Source of the DNA: Methylomonas methanica
GTDB taxonomy: Bacteria > Pseudomonadota > Gammaproteobacteria > Methylococcales > Methylomonadaceae
Direction of reading: 5' to 3'
Assembly: GCA_001644045.1 (NCBI GenBank)
Contig: LUUF01000100.1
Location: 1 to 34,263 of the forward strand
Length of the DNA: 34,263 nucleotides
Shown: positions 19,338 through 29,380 of the stretch, in pieces
Layout: each line of letters begins with the position of its first letter
Position numbering within the stretch: position 1 is the stretch's first letter
Notes under the pieces: generated by a model
The model's database searches: none
What the model was told of the DNA's origin: nothing
Seen by the model: only the letters and a program-made list of their open reading frames with translations
Translations under genes and position numbers: made by a program

Positions 19338-20195
19338 ATGTCCGATCCAGAACACAAATCCCGCACCCAGTTTAACAAGCTGCAAAAACGCCTGAGACGC
19401 TGCGTCGGCGAAGCCATCGCCGATTTCAACATGATAGAACCCGACGATAAGGTGATGGTCTGTCTGTCCGGCGGCAAAGACTCTTACACGATGTTGGACA
19501 TTCTGCTGAATTTGCAGAAAACCGCGCCGATCAATTTCGAGATTATTGCGGTCAATCTGGACCAGAAGCAGCCGGGCTTTCCGGAACACGTGCTGCCGGA
19601 ATATTTGCAATCGATAGGCGTGCCATATCACATCATCGAACACGACACCTACAGCATCGTCAAACGCATCATCCCGGAAGGCCAAACCACCTGCAGCCTA
19701 TGTTCCCGGCTGCGACGCGGCACTTTGTATGGATTTGCCAAGGAACATAAGATCACCAAGATCGCGCTGGGCCATCACCGCGACGACATCATCGAGACTT
19801 TCTTCCTGAACATGTTCTACGCCGGCAAATTAAAAGCCATGCCGCCGAAATTGCTCAGCGACGATAAACAAAACATCGTGATTCGGCCGCTGGCTTATTG
19901 CCGGGAAAAGGATATCAACCGCTTCGCGGCTTTCAAACAATTTCCGATCATCCCCTGCAACCTGTGCGGTTCTCAAGAAAACCTGCAGCGCAAGGCGATG
20001 AAGCAGATGCTGAACGCTTGGGACAAACAATGCCCCGGCCGAATCGAAACCATTTTCGCCAGCCTGCAAAACATCGCACCTTCGCAAATGGCTGACACCA
20101 GCTTGTTCGATTTTGCCGGCCTGCGCCGCGATTCCGACGCAAGTCTGCCGCGCGTCGTCTCGGATGACGCAGGACTGGATATCCTCGAACGCTAA
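19338..20195 (+). CDS. ttcA: tRNA 2-thiocytidine(32) synthetase TtcA
   Basis: TtcA, 285 aa, the ATP- and [4Fe-4S]-dependent enzyme that thiolates cytidine 32 of certain tRNAs. The PP-loop SGGKDS is at 44-49. The cluster-binding CxxC is at C119/C122 ([12 protein letters not shown]), and the distal cysteine lies in the PCNLCGS block. [18 protein letters not shown] is the family-typical segment. Length is near the usual size, with a slightly extended, low-complexity C-terminal tail. It lies 46 bases after fabB and 15 before galE, same strand, so co-transcription is possible but the functions are unrelated. Confidence 0.95.
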   Translation: MSDPEHKSRTQFNKLQKRLRRCVGEAIADFNMIEPDDKVMVCLSGGKDSYTMLDILLNLQKTAPINFEIIAVNLDQKQPGFPEHVLPEYLQSIGVPYHIIEHDTYSIVKRIIPEGQTTCSLCSRLRRGTLYGFAKEHKITKIALGHHRDDIIETFFLNMFYAGKLKAMPPKLLSDDKQNIVIRPLAYCREKDINRFAAFKQFPIIPCNLCGSQENLQRKAMKQMLNAWDKQCPGRIETIFASLQNIAPSQMADTSLFDFAGLRRDSDASLPRVVSDDAGLDILER

Positions 20196-20210
20196 CTATG
20201 GAACGCAACG

Positions 20211-21257
20211 ATGAAACACACAATTTTAGTGACGGGCGGTGCCGGCTACATCGGTAGCCATACCTGCGTAGAACTGCTGAATAACGACTTCGAGGTCATC
20301 GTTGTGGATAACCTCAGCAATAGCAAACTTGAATCGCTGAAGCGCATCGAAACCATTACTGGGCAAAAACCCGGTTTCTATCAAGCTGACATTACCGACC
20401 AAGCCGCGCTGCGCGAGATATTTGAAGCGCATAAAATCGATGCGGTGATCCATTTCGCCGGCTTGAAGGCCGTCGGTGAATCCTGCCAGCAACCCTTGAG
20501 TTATTACCGCAACAATATCTACGGCACCCAAGTGTTGCTGGAGACGATGAACGAATTTGCGGTGAAGAGATTGGTATTCAGCTCGTCCGCGACCGTTTAT
20601 GGCGATCCGCACAGCGTACCGATTCTGGAAAGCTTCCCACTGCAAGCCACCAATCCTTACGGCCGTACCAAACTGTTTATCGAGGAAATCCTGCGCGATG
20701 TCGGCAATGCCGACACAATGAACGGAGCCAGCCAGCCCTGGCAATTCGCGTTACTGCGTTATTTCAACCCCATAGGCGCGCACAGCAGCGGCTTGATCGG
20801 CGAAGATCCCAACGGCATACCCAATAATCTGATGCCGTTTTTGTCGCAAGTCGCCATCGGCAAATTGCCGGTGCTGTCAGTGTTCGGTAACGACTACTCC
20901 ACCAAGGACGGCACCGGCGTACGCGATTACATTCATGTCGTAGATCTGGCGCAAGGCCATATCAAAGCCTTGCAATACCTGCTCGGCAACACTGCCGATA
21001 CTGCAATTTGTGATGCGATTAATTTAGGCACCGGTAACGGCTACAGCGTGTTGGAAATGGTCAAGACCTTTATCGAAGTAACAGATCAGGCAGTTCCCTA
21101 CAAAATCGCACCACGTCGAGCTGGCGATGTTGCGGCCTGCTACGCCGACCCAAGTTTGGCGGAAGAGAAAATAGGCTGGAAAGCGGAGCGGGATTTAAAA
21201 CAAATGATGACCGATACCTGGCGCTGGCAGAAAAATAATCCCAACGGCTATAACTAA
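20211..21257 (+). CDS. galE: UDP-glucose 4-epimerase
   Basis: GalE, 348 aa, an extended short-chain dehydrogenase interconverting UDP-glucose and UDP-galactose (possibly also the N-acetyl forms) to supply surface polysaccharide sugars. The Rossmann motif GGAGYIG is near the N-terminus. The catalytic Ser lies in FSSSATVYG, with Tyr150 and Lys154 in [18 protein letters not shown] and DYIHVVDLA are family blocks. No other gal genes are nearby, which suggests an envelope role rather than galactose breakdown. Its TAA overlaps by four bases with the stop of the convergent cyclase gene. Confidence 0.95.
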   Translation: MKHTILVTGGAGYIGSHTCVELLNNDFEVIVVDNLSNSKLESLKRIETITGQKPGFYQADITDQAALREIFEAHKIDAVIHFAGLKAVGESCQQPLSYYRNNIYGTQVLLETMNEFAVKRLVFSSSATVYGDPHSVPILESFPLQATNPYGRTKLFIEEILRDVGNADTMNGASQPWQFALLRYFNPIGAHSSGLIGEDPNGIPNNLMPFLSQVAIGKLPVLSVFGNDYSTKDGTGVRDYIHVVDLAQGHIKALQYLLGNTADTAICDAINLGTGNGYSVLEMVKTFIEVTDQAVPYKIAPRRAGDVAACYADPSLAEEKIGWKAERDLKQMMTDTWRWQKNNPNGYN

Positions 21258-22441
21258 TCAGGCTCGACAACCAACACCAATCCGCCGTTCTCAACCCGAT
21301 TCCTGCCTTTGCGTTTGGCTTCGTACAGGGCGGCATCGGCGGTTTGCACCAATTGCAGAGCGATCTCGGTAACCGGTTTTTTCTGCGACAGGCTGGGTTG
21401 GTAAGTCGCCACACCGATCGAAATAGTCACCGGGATGGATTGATCGCCGTATTCCACCTGTAAATTGGCAATACTCAAGCGAATCCGCTCGGCAATTTCG
21501 GAGGCAGTACTTTCGTCGCTTTGCGACAGCAAGGCCACGAATTCCTCGCCACCGTAACGGGCCAGCACATCGTTATTGCGCAGCAATTTTTTGATGATGC
21601 TGGCCACGACCGCCAGCACATGATCGCCGGCTTGATGTCCAAAACCGTCGTTGATGCGTTTGAAAAAATCGATATCCAGAAACAGGCAAGACAACGGTTC
21701 GCGATTGCGTTGACTGCGATCCAGCTCTTCCTCTATGCGCTGTTCCAAGAAACGCCGGTTGTTCACACCGGTCAATGGATCGACCAAACTGGTGCGACGC
21801 ATGGTTTCGACATTCAGATTGTTTTCCAGGCAAATACTGATGACAGAAGCAATATGCTCGACAAAATCGGTGGCCATGCCCTGGATAAAGCGCTCGTTAT
21901 GGTAACTACCCAGGTTCAAAGACCCCAGATACCTATCCCGGCGAATCAACGGCGCAATCACCACCGACGCGGGCTTTTGTTGATTGGATTCGGAGAAAAA
22001 CTTTTCGCAGACCGTGGTTTGATAACTACCCAGAAACGGCTGATCGGACAATCCGAAACTATGGCGCAATTGCCATTCGCTACTTGCCAAAAACAGCCCT
22101 TCCCTGTCCCGATAATTATAATTATCTACTTCCAGATAACCGGCGATTTCGTTTTTTGCGTCGATCAAACACAAGCTTATTACATCCAAATCGAACAGTG
22201 CCTTGGCTTCGCCGAGAATAAATTCGATCATTTCCGCCAGCGAACTAAGCCCCAACAAACGCATTTCAAAACTTTGCAAACGCTTTAAGGTCAAACTGTT
22301 ATGTAGGACGCGGTTGAGCATACCGTCCAAATGCGTCTCCAACACCCGCAAATCTGTTGTTATATCCTGTTCCAAGCTCTGCCCCACCTGCTTAATCAAG
22401 GAGATAAGACTAGCAGTTTTCGAGAAAAAAGTGTGTGCCAA
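21254..22441 (-). CDS. Diguanylate cyclase with DUF484/GAF-like sensor
   Basis: A 395-aa cytosolic protein. The N-terminal 40 residues look coiled, and a DUF484/GAF-like sensor spans about 45-215 ([16 protein letters not shown], then [22 protein letters not shown]). A GGDEF domain spans about 225-385. The active motif GGEEF is at 297-301, the metal Asp is in [13 protein letters not shown], and an RxxD inhibitory site (RNND) lies exactly five residues upstream. It should therefore be an active, product-inhibited cyclase making c-di-GMP. The apparent start is TTG without a good ribosome site, so the N-terminus is uncertain. It lies downstream of the acnB terminator and is probably transcribed on its own. 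It is the third c-di-GMP enzyme in the window. Confidence 0.88.
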   Translation of the reverse strand: MAHTFFSKTASLISLIKQVGQSLEQDITTDLRVLETHLDGMLNRVLHNSLTLKRLQSFEMRLLGLSSLAEMIEFILGEAKALFDLDVISLCLIDAKNEIAGYLEVDNYNYRDREGLFLASSEWQLRHSFGLSDQPFLGSYQTTVCEKFFSESNQQKPASVVIAPLIRRDRYLGSLNLGSYHNERFIQGMATDFVEHIASVISICLENNLNVETMRRTSLVDPLTGVNNRRFLEQRIEEELDRSQRNREPLSCLFLDIDFFKRINDGFGHQAGDHVLAVVASIIKKLLRNNDVLARYGGEEFVALLSQSDESTASEIAERIRLSIANLQVEYGDQSIPVTISIGVATYQPSLSQKKPVTEIALQLVQTADAALYEAKRKGRNRVENGGLVLVVEPD

Positions 22442-22499
22442 TAGGCACTTGGCTTTATGTCACCGGCATTATTCATTAGCGGCAAAACGAAGGGTAAAA

Positions 22500-22530
22500 G
22501 GCAGTTCCCGCGCCAGACGCGGGAACTGCC
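22500..22530 (-). terminator. Rho-independent terminator of acnB
   Basis: A perfect 13-base-pair stem (GGCAGTTCCCGCG and its complement) with a five-base loop begins nine bases after the acnB stop. On the minus strand it is followed by TTTTA. It separates the icd-Uma2-acnB transcript from the cyclase gene. Confidence 0.85.
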
Positions 22531-22539
22531 CGATGACGA

Positions 22540-25098
22540 CTAGGCCACTTGCTTGGCTTTATCTTGATAGCTGTCAATTTGATCGAAATTCAGATAGCGA
22601 TAGGTGTCCGCACTGGTTTGTTCGATGCTGGCGGCATATTGCATATATTCGGCAACCGTCGGAATCTTGCCCAACAGCGAGCATACCGCCGCCAATTCCG
22701 CCGAGGATAGATAGACGTTGGCGCCGTTACCCAAGCGATTCGGGAAATTACGGGTAGACGTCGATACCACGGTCGAGCCTTCCGCCACCCGCGCCTGGTT
22801 GCCCATGCACAACGAGCAACCCGGCATTTCGGTGCGTGCACCCACCTTGCCGAAGGTGCCGTAGTAACCCTCTTCGATCAATTGGTTTTGGTCCATTTTG
22901 GTCGGCGGTGCTACCCATAAACGGGTCGGCAAGGCGCCGGCTTTTTCCAGCAATTTGCCGGCGGCGCGGAAATGGCCGATATTGGTCATGCAGGAACCGA
23001 TAAACACTTCGTCGATTTTGGTGCCGGCCACTTCCGACAACGGTTTGATGTCGTCCGGATCGTTCGGGCAAGCCAGCAATGGCTCGGTGATTTCGTTCAA
23101 ATCGATTTCAATAATTTCCGCATATTCGGCATCTTTATCCGCTTCCATCAATACCGGAGTGGCCAGCCAATCCTGCATCGCCTTGATCCGGCGTTGGATG
23201 GTTCTGGCATCGCCGTAACCTTCGGCAATCATCCATTTCAGCAGTGTGATGTTGGAGTTCAAGTATTCGCGGATCGGCGCTTCGTTGAGCTTGATGGTGC
23301 AACCGCCAGCCGAACGTTCGGCTGAGGCATCGGATAATTCGAACGCTTGCTCGACTTTCAAATCCGGCAAACCTTCGATTTCCAGGATTCTGCCGGAAAA
23401 CACGTTTTTCTTGCCTTGTTTAGCCACGGTCAACGAACCGCTTTTCAGTGCCGCGTAAGGAATCGCGTTCACCAAATCCCGTAATGTAATTCCGGGTTGT
23501 ATCTGGCCTTTGAACCGTACCAGTACCGATTCCGGCATATCCAAAGGCATCACGCCGGTCGCGGCCGCAAACGCCACTAGGCCGGAACCGGCCGGGAAGG
23601 AAATACCGATGGGGAAACGGGTGTGCGAATCGCCGCCGGTGCCGACGGTATCCGGCAACAGCATCCGGTTCAGCCAGGAGTGAATCACGCCATCGCCGGG
23701 ACGCAGCGACACGCCGCCACGGGTCATAATAAAGTCCGGCAAGGTATGCTGCATTTGCACGTCGACCGGTTTCGGATAGGCGGCGGTGTGGCAGAAGGAT
23801 TGCATCACTAAGTCGGCCGAGAAACCCAGGCAGGCTAAATCTTTCAATTCGTCGCGGGTCATCGGGCCGGTGGTGTCCTGCGAACCTACCGTGGTCATTT
23901 TCGGCTCACAATAGCTACCCGGCCTAACACCGGCGACGCCGCACGCCTTGCCGACGATTTTTTGCGCCAGTGTGTAACCTTTACCACTGTCGTGGGCCAC
24001 GCCCAAGCGGCGAAACACAGTCGATGCCGGCAAGCCCAAGAATTGGCGGGCGCGATCGGTCAAGCCCCGGCCAATGATCAAGGGAATCCGGCCGCCGGCG
24101 CGGACTTCGTCGAAGATCACTTCGGTTTTTAAACTAAATTCGCAGACGACTTCATCCGTACCACGACGTTTGACGACGCCTTGATAAGGATAAATATCGA
24201 TCACATCGCCCATCGCCATATTCGTCACATCGCATTCAATCGGTAAGGCGCCGGAATCTTCCATGGTGTTAAAAAAAATCGGTGCAATCTTGCCGCCAAT
24301 ACACACCCCGCCGCCGCGCTTATTGGGGATATTTGGAATATCGTCGCCCATAAACCAAAGTACCGAGTTAGTCGCAGATTTACGCGACGAGCCAGTGCCA
24401 ACCACGTCACCGACATAAGCCACCGGAAAACCCTTGGCTTTTAGTTCGGTAATTTGCTGCTCGGCGTTGGTGATGCCGTCGCGCGGCATTTTCAGCATGG
24501 CTTTGGCATGCAATGGGATGTCCGGCCGCGACCAAGCGTCCGGCGCCGGCGACAGATCGTCGGTATTGGTTTCGCCGGTGACTTTGAATACCGTCACGGT
24601 CAGTTTTTCCGGCACTTCCGGCTTGGCGGTAAACCATTCGGCGTCGGCCCAGGATTGCAACACTTGTTTGGCGTAAGCATTGCCGGCTTCGGCTTTTTCC
24701 TGCACGTCGTGGAAGGCGTCGAAAATCAGCAGGATTTGCGATAAAGCCTTCGCCGCTATCGGTGCCAGCGCTGCGTTGTCCAGCAGTTCGATCAACGGCG
24801 CAACGTTGTAACCGCCAAGCATGGTGCCCAACAACTCAGTAGCGGTTTCCGGCGATACCAGTGGTGACGTGGCTTCGCCTTTGGCAATCGCCGTTAAAAA
24901 ACCGGCTTTGACATAAGCCGCTTCATCGACGCCAGCCGGGATGCGATTGGCTAACAAATCCAATAAAAATTCCGCTTCGCCGGCAGGCGGTTGTTTCAGC
25001 AATTCGACCAGTGCCGCGACTTGCTCGGCATCCAGCGGTTTAGGCACCACGCCTTCGGCGGCGCGTTCGGCAACGTGTTGGCGGTATTGTTCTAGCAT
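22540..25098 (-). CDS. acnB: Aconitate hydratase B
   Basis: AcnB, 852 aa, the major bacterial aconitase (citrate to isocitrate) and, in E. coli, a likely 2-methylisocitrate dehydratase. The [4Fe-4S] cysteines are C703 (GSCMTNIGH) and C761/C764 (GCSLCMGNQ). [10 protein letters not shown] is the substrate-binding loop near the end. The N-terminal HEAT-like domain (about 1-160) and the swivel block [18 protein letters not shown] identify the B rather than the A type. A Shine-Dalgarno AGGA lies seven bases before the ATG. It sits downstream of icd, the next TCA enzyme, on the same strand, with one Uma2 gene between, and ends at a strong terminator. Confidence 0.97.
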   Translation of the reverse strand: MLEQYRQHVAERAAEGVVPKPLDAEQVAALVELLKQPPAGEAEFLLDLLANRIPAGVDEAAYVKAGFLTAIAKGEATSPLVSPETATELLGTMLGGYNVAPLIELLDNAALAPIAAKALSQILLIFDAFHDVQEKAEAGNAYAKQVLQSWADAEWFTAKPEVPEKLTVTVFKVTGETNTDDLSPAPDAWSRPDIPLHAKAMLKMPRDGITNAEQQITELKAKGFPVAYVGDVVGTGSSRKSATNSVLWFMGDDIPNIPNKRGGGVCIGGKIAPIFFNTMEDSGALPIECDVTNMAMGDVIDIYPYQGVVKRRGTDEVVCEFSLKTEVIFDEVRAGGRIPLIIGRGLTDRARQFLGLPASTVFRRLGVAHDSGKGYTLAQKIVGKACGVAGVRPGSYCEPKMTTVGSQDTTGPMTRDELKDLACLGFSADLVMQSFCHTAAYPKPVDVQMQHTLPDFIMTRGGVSLRPGDGVIHSWLNRMLLPDTVGTGGDSHTRFPIGISFPAGSGLVAFAAATGVMPLDMPESVLVRFKGQIQPGITLRDLVNAIPYAALKSGSLTVAKQGKKNVFSGRILEIEGLPDLKVEQAFELSDASAERSAGGCTIKLNEAPIREYLNSNITLLKWMIAEGYGDARTIQRRIKAMQDWLATPVLMEADKDAEYAEIIEIDLNEITEPLLACPNDPDDIKPLSEVAGTKIDEVFIGSCMTNIGHFRAAGKLLEKAGALPTRLWVAPPTKMDQNQLIEEGYYGTFGKVGARTEMPGCSLCMGNQARVAEGSTVVSTSTRNFPNRLGNGANVYLSSAELAAVCSLLGKIPTVAEYMQYAASIEQTSADTYRYLNFDQIDSYQDKAKQVA

Positions 25099-25170
25099 AG
25101 GTTCATCCTGGAAAAACGATAAATTCGTAATTAGTCCTCAACAGAGGAAACAAGAGAATAAGAAAAATAA

Positions 25171-25785
25171 TCAGTTTGCGGCGGCGGAGTCGGCAATGGC
25201 TTGTTGTTCCAGCAAAAAGCTACGCACGTCGTCGTTTTCTACCCGCGCATAGATTTCTGCGACGCTGATCGTCAAATCGACCGATTCAAAAGGTACGTCG
25301 TCGCCAAGAAAATAATGGCTGGAGACCCAGCCCTCGCTACGCCGGCAAACTTCGACGTCGACAATGTCCTGTTCGATCAGCACGTATTCCTGCAACGTTG
25401 GAATGGTTTGATACAAGCGGCGTTTGAGGGTTTCGTCGCGGCGACGGGTCGATTTTGACAGCACTTCAACGACCAGTACCGCAGCCTCGGCGTAATAGTC
25501 ATGAGTGGATGTATCGTTACAGACCACCATGACATCGGGGTAAAACAAATAGTTACCGATTTTGAGTTTTACGTCGGAGGAGAACGGTTCACATGGTTTG
25601 CCGCGCAAGTGTATGTGCAAAGCAGCAGATACATTGCCTTTAATGCGCTCGTGATTTTTACTGGTTCCAGACATCGCCACCAGTTCTCCGTCGTCATACT
25701 CGTGCTTGGTATCGCTCAGTAATTCCGCCGCCAGATAATCTTCAAGAGAAATCCAGGTTTGCTCAAACTGTGGTTGCGCGCTCAT
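25171..25785 (-). CDS. Uma2 family (DUF820) restriction-endonuclease-fold protein
   Basis: A 204-aa protein of the Uma2/DUF820 family, a PD-(D/E)XK-fold group common in cyanobacteria and methanotrophs whose physiological role is unsettled. The core residues are kept: D84 in FYPDVMVV, E107 in LVVEVLS, and the following RRDETLKRRLY and LQEYVLIEQD. It is probably a metal-dependent nuclease by fold, but no target is known. The start at 25785 is decided by GGAGGAGG five bases upstream (minus strand, 25798-25791). A TTG at 25809 would overlap the icd stop and lacks such a site. It sits between icd and acnB and appears co-transcribed with them, which is odd for this family. Confidence 0.83.
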   Translation of the reverse strand: MSAQPQFEQTWISLEDYLAAELLSDTKHEYDDGELVAMSGTSKNHERIKGNVSAALHIHLRGKPCEPFSSDVKLKIGNYLFYPDVMVVCNDTSTHDYYAEAAVLVVEVLSKSTRRRDETLKRRLYQTIPTLQEYVLIEQDIVDVEVCRRSEGWVSSHYFLGDDVPFESVDLTISVAEIYARVENDDVRSFLLEQQAIADSAAAN

Positions 25786-25790
25786 AACCG

Positions 25791-25798
25791 CCTCCTCC
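25791..25798 (-). promoter_or_regulatory. Strong Shine-Dalgarno of the Uma2 gene
   Basis: GGAGGAGG lies five bases before the ATG at 25785, in the gap after the icd stop. It is the strongest ribosome site seen in this window and sets the start of the Uma2 gene. Confidence 0.75.
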
Positions 25799-25805
25799 AA
25801 TAGAA

Positions 25806-26816
25806 TCAACTCATCGCGTCAACAATGGCCTGACCCATTTCCTTGGTACCGTATTTGCTGTCCGGGTTCAAATCCGGGGTTACATAGACACCACCGTTCA
25901 CGACTTTTTCAATCGCGTTTTGCATACGTGTTGCGGCCTCGTGTTCTCCCAAATGATTCAACATCATCACGCCACCCATCATCACCGCCGTAGGGTTGGC
26001 AATATTTTTGCCGGCGATGTCCGGCGCACTGCCGTGTACCGCTTCGAACAGAGCCGCGTCGACGCCAATGTTCGCGCCGGGGATCAAGCCCAAGCCGCCA
26101 ACCAAACCGGCGGTCAGATCGGACAAAATGTCGCCGAACATATTGGTAGTCACGACCACGTCGAATTGCTCGGGTTTCATCACCATATGCATGCAGGCCG
26201 CATCGACGATTTTTTCGTCAAACTCGATATCAGGATATTTTGCCGCTATTTCCCGCGCCGCTCTCAAGAATAAGCCCTGGGTGTATTTCAAAATATTGGC
26301 TTTATGGCAGACCGTGACCTTTTGGCGATTATTGTCGATGGCATATTTGAATGCATATTCGACGATGCGCTCGGAACCGGCCTTGGTGACTACGGCCAAG
26401 CTTTCGGCGATGTCTTTGGCCGGCGTCAGATAATGCTCTAAACCCACATACAAGCCTTCGGTGTTCTCGCGCACAATGACAATATCGACATCGTCGTAAC
26501 GGGTTTTTACGCCCTTCCAGCTTTTTGCCGGCCGCACGTTGGCATAGAGATCGTATTGTTTGCGCAGTTCGACGTTGATGCTTCTAAAACCTTCCCCCAC
26601 CATCGTGGTTAACGGCCCTTTAAACGCCACCCGGGTTTGGGCGATGGATTCCATCGTCGCATCGGGTAACGGTGTGCCGGTTCTTTCATAAGCCGACATG
26701 CCGGCATCCGCCTCATGCCAATGAATTTTCGCACCCGAAGCGTTAATCACCGCCACCGCGGCGTCCATGATCGAAGGGCCAATACCATCACCTTTAATCA
26801 ACGTGACGTTATGCAT
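25806..26816 (-). CDS. icd: Isocitrate dehydrogenase, NAD-dependent type
   Basis: A 336-aa decarboxylating dehydrogenase converting isocitrate to 2-oxoglutarate in the TCA cycle. The isocitrate-binding block (SINVELRKQYDLYANVRP) matches the short NAD-IDH group related to eukaryotic IDH3 and isopropylmalate dehydrogenase. In the cofactor loop HGSAPDIAGKNIANP, D266 and I267 replace the Lys-Tyr of NADP-specific enzymes, pointing to NAD use. Methylococcus capsulatus is known to have an NAD-dependent bacterial IDH, which fits the proposed host. A Shine-Dalgarno GGAG lies about seven bases before the ATG. It heads the icd-Uma2-acnB run. 3-isopropylmalate dehydrogenase is less likely given the acnB linkage. 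Confidence 0.9.
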   Translation of the reverse strand: MHNVTLIKGDGIGPSIMDAAVAVINASGAKIHWHEADAGMSAYERTGTPLPDATMESIAQTRVAFKGPLTTMVGEGFRSINVELRKQYDLYANVRPAKSWKGVKTRYDDVDIVIVRENTEGLYVGLEHYLTPAKDIAESLAVVTKAGSERIVEYAFKYAIDNNRQKVTVCHKANILKYTQGLFLRAAREIAAKYPDIEFDEKIVDAACMHMVMKPEQFDVVVTTNMFGDILSDLTAGLVGGLGLIPGANIGVDAALFEAVHGSAPDIAGKNIANPTAVMMGGVMMLNHLGEHEAATRMQNAIEKVVNGGVYVTPDLNPDSKYGTKEMGQAIVDAMS

Positions 26817-27151
26817 TCATTTCTCCTACTTGATGTTTAAAAATAACAATTCTCCGGATGCGCTTAGCTATATCGCGATTGAACAATTACTCGCCCACAC
26901 GGTAAAACGCCAATATTACGAGTAATAATACACAGTTTCGCGGCCCGCCGCATGAGCAAGCCGCAAGCCAATAAGCCTAAATTTTGGGCATCCTTGGGCT
27001 ATGCAGGCCAAACTCACCTGATAACTCCAGCAAAATCCATACCCAAGCGTATGCACACGATCGGCAAACCGATAATCGGCGTCAGGTAAACAAAAAAGCG
27101 GTATCATCGAAGTAGCACTATTTTCCGCCCAAATTCCTATGGCGACTAATC
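26817..27151. promoter_or_regulatory. Divergent intergenic region between icd and the ABC-2 operon
   Basis: A 335-base gap between divergent genes, with no coding frame that I trust. It holds a 14-base dyad TATTACGAGTAATA (26914-26927), about 100 bases upstream of icd. Closer to the transporter it has an 11-base dyad CCGATAATCGG (27069-27079), overlapped by a direct repeat ATCGGC (27060-27065 and 27075-27080). These are operator candidates. No clear -35/-10 pair could be fixed. Confidence 0.4.
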
Positions 27152-28066
27152 ATGATCACCGTCGATAAGCTGATTTTCGAATACCCAGGCCTGCGTGCCT
27201 TGGACGATGTCTCGTTCGACATCGTCCAAGGCAGCATTACCGCACTGGTCGGCCCCAACGGCGCCGGCAAAACCACGCTGCTGCGTTGCATGGCGGCCCT
27301 GGATCAGCCGGTCAGCGGCGCGATCAATATCGCCGGCATCGACGTGTTGGAACAGCCGCGCGACTGCCACCGGATCATCGGCTATTTGTCTGATTTTTTT
27401 GGGCTTTATCAACGCTTGACTGTGCGGCAATGCCTGCATTACGTGGCCCGCGCCCAGGGTATTCTTGAAGCCGATTGCGCCGCCGCTATCGACGATGTCA
27501 GCCGGCGCCTGCATATCCAGGATAGATTGGAAAACAGCCCAGCCGAGTTATCGCGCGGCCTGCGCCAGAGAGTGGCCATCGCGCAAGCCATCATCCACAA
27601 ACCGCCGGTGGTGTTACTGGATGAACCGGCCTCCGGCCTGGACCCGGAAGCCCGTCACGAACTGGCAGAACTGTTTCTGGATTTGCAAGCCCAAGGCATG
27701 ACGCTGCTGGTGTCCTCGCATATACTCGCCGAACTGGAAGCTTATTGCACCGACATGCTGGTGTTGCGCCAGGGGCGGATAGTCGAGCAAGTTGCAGTGA
27801 AAGCGCCGTCCTTGCTCAAACCGTTTAAATTACTGCTGGCAAAGCCGGTGGATAACCTGCTTCGCCTCCTACAATCGCTACCTGAGATTAAGGTGTTGAA
27901 TAGCGACTATAAACAACAAGCTTTGTTGCAGCTCGACGGCGACGCCGCGCAACAACATCGGGTATTGAAAGCCCTCATCGCACTGGATTTACCGGTCTGC
28001 GAATTCGCCCCGGTCTCTAGCAATCTGCAAGACGCTTATCTGCAAACCATCCGCCAAAACTCATGA
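27152..28066 (+). CDS. ABC transporter ATP-binding protein (ABC-2 type exporter)
   Basis: A 304-aa ATPase subunit. Walker A GPNGAGKT is at 34-41 and Walker B VVLLDEPASGLDP has D157/E158. The signature reads LSRGLRQRV (133 onward) instead of LSGGQ, a variation often seen in ABC-2 exporters. The C-terminal 90 residues form an accessory domain. The next gene overlaps by four bases (ATGA) and encodes the permease, so the two are translationally coupled. Substrate unknown; related systems are usually annotated as drug, lipid or c-type cytochrome/copper-type exporters, and none can be chosen here. Confidence 0.9.
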   Translation: MITVDKLIFEYPGLRALDDVSFDIVQGSITALVGPNGAGKTTLLRCMAALDQPVSGAINIAGIDVLEQPRDCHRIIGYLSDFFGLYQRLTVRQCLHYVARAQGILEADCAAAIDDVSRRLHIQDRLENSPAELSRGLRQRVAIAQAIIHKPPVVLLDEPASGLDPEARHELAELFLDLQAQGMTLLVSSHILAELEAYCTDMLVLRQGRIVEQVAVKAPSLLKPFKLLLAKPVDNLLRLLQSLPEIKVLNSDYKQQALLQLDGDAAQQHRVLKALIALDLPVCEFAPVSSNLQDAYLQTIRQNS

Positions 28067-29358
28067 ATCTGAATCCCGAATTTGAACGCCAGCTGATTTT
28101 GGAATGCTCGCAAGCCCGGCTGATAGGCGCTCCTGTGGTGCTGGGCGCGGTGTTTACCTTTACCTATTTCCTGGACGACTACCGGCTAGGCAACATAACG
28201 GCGCAAGCTGCTTTAACGCTATTCATGCTGATTACCCTGCTATGGGGCACCCGGCAAAGCCTGGACAGCATCGTCGAGGAATACCGTGACCGCACCTGGG
28301 ATACTCAACGCCTGTCGGCTCTCGGGCCGTGGCAAATGGCCTGGGGCAAACTGCTGGGCAGCACCAGTATGGCCTGGTACTGCGCCGGTATCTGTTTATT
28401 GGTTCATGCACTAGCCACAGACAATCCGGCCGCCCTACCCTTGCTGTTTTTTTACGCTATTGGCACCGCGTTATTGGTGCAGAGTGCCGGTCTTTTGCTG
28501 GGTTTGCTGGCGGTGCAACGCGGTCAGCTTAAAACCGGGTCGATACTAATTTTGGTAGTGGTCGGTTTCATCGTTTTCATGCCATCACTGACCGATTTAA
28601 CCGATACGGCAAATTATTTGCCCGACAATTTACAAATCAGTTCCTGGTACAACCTAACCGTAAACGCGCAGACTTTGCACCAAATAAGCCTAATTTGCGC
28701 TTTATTCTGGTGCATGATGGGTAACTATCGCTTGCTGGCGCAAGACTTGGGCTTGCGCAATTTGCCGTGGGCCTGGCTGGGTTTTACGCTGTTTTTGATC
28801 GTGTATCTGGGCGGTTTTATTCCCAGTTCCAGTTATTCGTTTTCCTTGGCTGCTTTTACCGTTTGTAGCCTGTTGACCTACAGCGGAGTGCTCGTCGAAC
28901 GGCACGAGCCGATGCGCGTCAAACGCTTGTTGGGCTATTGGCTGCAAGCAAACTGGCGCCGAGTTGGCGAGGAACTGCCCTTGAGCGTATTGAGTTTTGC
29001 GCTAAGCCTGCCGTTTGCCATATTTCTAAGCTTCCAAGAGCAAAGATTTGCCTGGCTGGACATCTCCCTGCATGCCTATCCACTGGCTATCGCACTATTA
29101 GTACTGCGCGATTGCGCCATTTACCTGTTTTTTTGCTACGGCAAAAATCCGCAACGCGCGTTTAGCCTGAGTTTACTGTCCGCAGCACTGCTGTACGGCA
29201 TCCTCCCCGGCCTGTTTGGCGCCATCGGCATGACCGGCGTTTCAGCGTTATTCTTTCCGCTGTGGGCGGGTTCGGTATTTACCGCGTTAGCTTGCTCAGC
29301 ACTGCAATGCGCACTGATTTTACATTTGCTTAATACACGCTGGCGACAAAGCGTTTAA
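28063..29358 (+). CDS. ABC-2 type transporter permease
   Basis: A 431-aa polytopic inner-membrane protein with roughly ten to twelve hydrophobic segments. It contains the cytosolic block EEYRDRTWDTQRLSALGPWQM, typical of ABC-2 permeases that pair with a separate ATPase. Its start overlaps the ATPase stop (ATGA). It is longer than simple six-helix ABC-2 permeases, so it may be a two-half fusion. No substrate motif was recognised. Confidence 0.82.
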   Translation: MNLNPEFERQLILECSQARLIGAPVVLGAVFTFTYFLDDYRLGNITAQAALTLFMLITLLWGTRQSLDSIVEEYRDRTWDTQRLSALGPWQMAWGKLLGSTSMAWYCAGICLLVHALATDNPAALPLLFFYAIGTALLVQSAGLLLGLLAVQRGQLKTGSILILVVVGFIVFMPSLTDLTDTANYLPDNLQISSWYNLTVNAQTLHQISLICALFWCMMGNYRLLAQDLGLRNLPWAWLGFTLFLIVYLGGFIPSSSYSFSLAAFTVCSLLTYSGVLVERHEPMRVKRLLGYWLQANWRRVGEELPLSVLSFALSLPFAIFLSFQEQRFAWLDISLHAYPLAIALLVLRDCAIYLFFCYGKNPQRAFSLSLLSAALLYGILPGLFGAIGMTGVSALFFPLWAGSVFTALACSALQCALILHLLNTRWRQSV

Positions 29359-29380
29359 TGCCTATAGAACGTGTCTGTGC

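Noticed and set aside
21521..22288. A 255-codon open frame on the plus strand opposite the diguanylate cyclase
   Set aside because: The minus strand encodes a clear DUF484-GGDEF protein with an intact GGEEF motif. The plus-strand product shows no family features and is a shadow frame.
27281..27700. Degenerate ABC signature (LSRGLRQ) taken as a sign of an inactive ATPase
   Set aside because: Walker A, Walker B and the neighbouring permease are intact, and LSRG-type signatures are common in functional ABC-2 ATPases.
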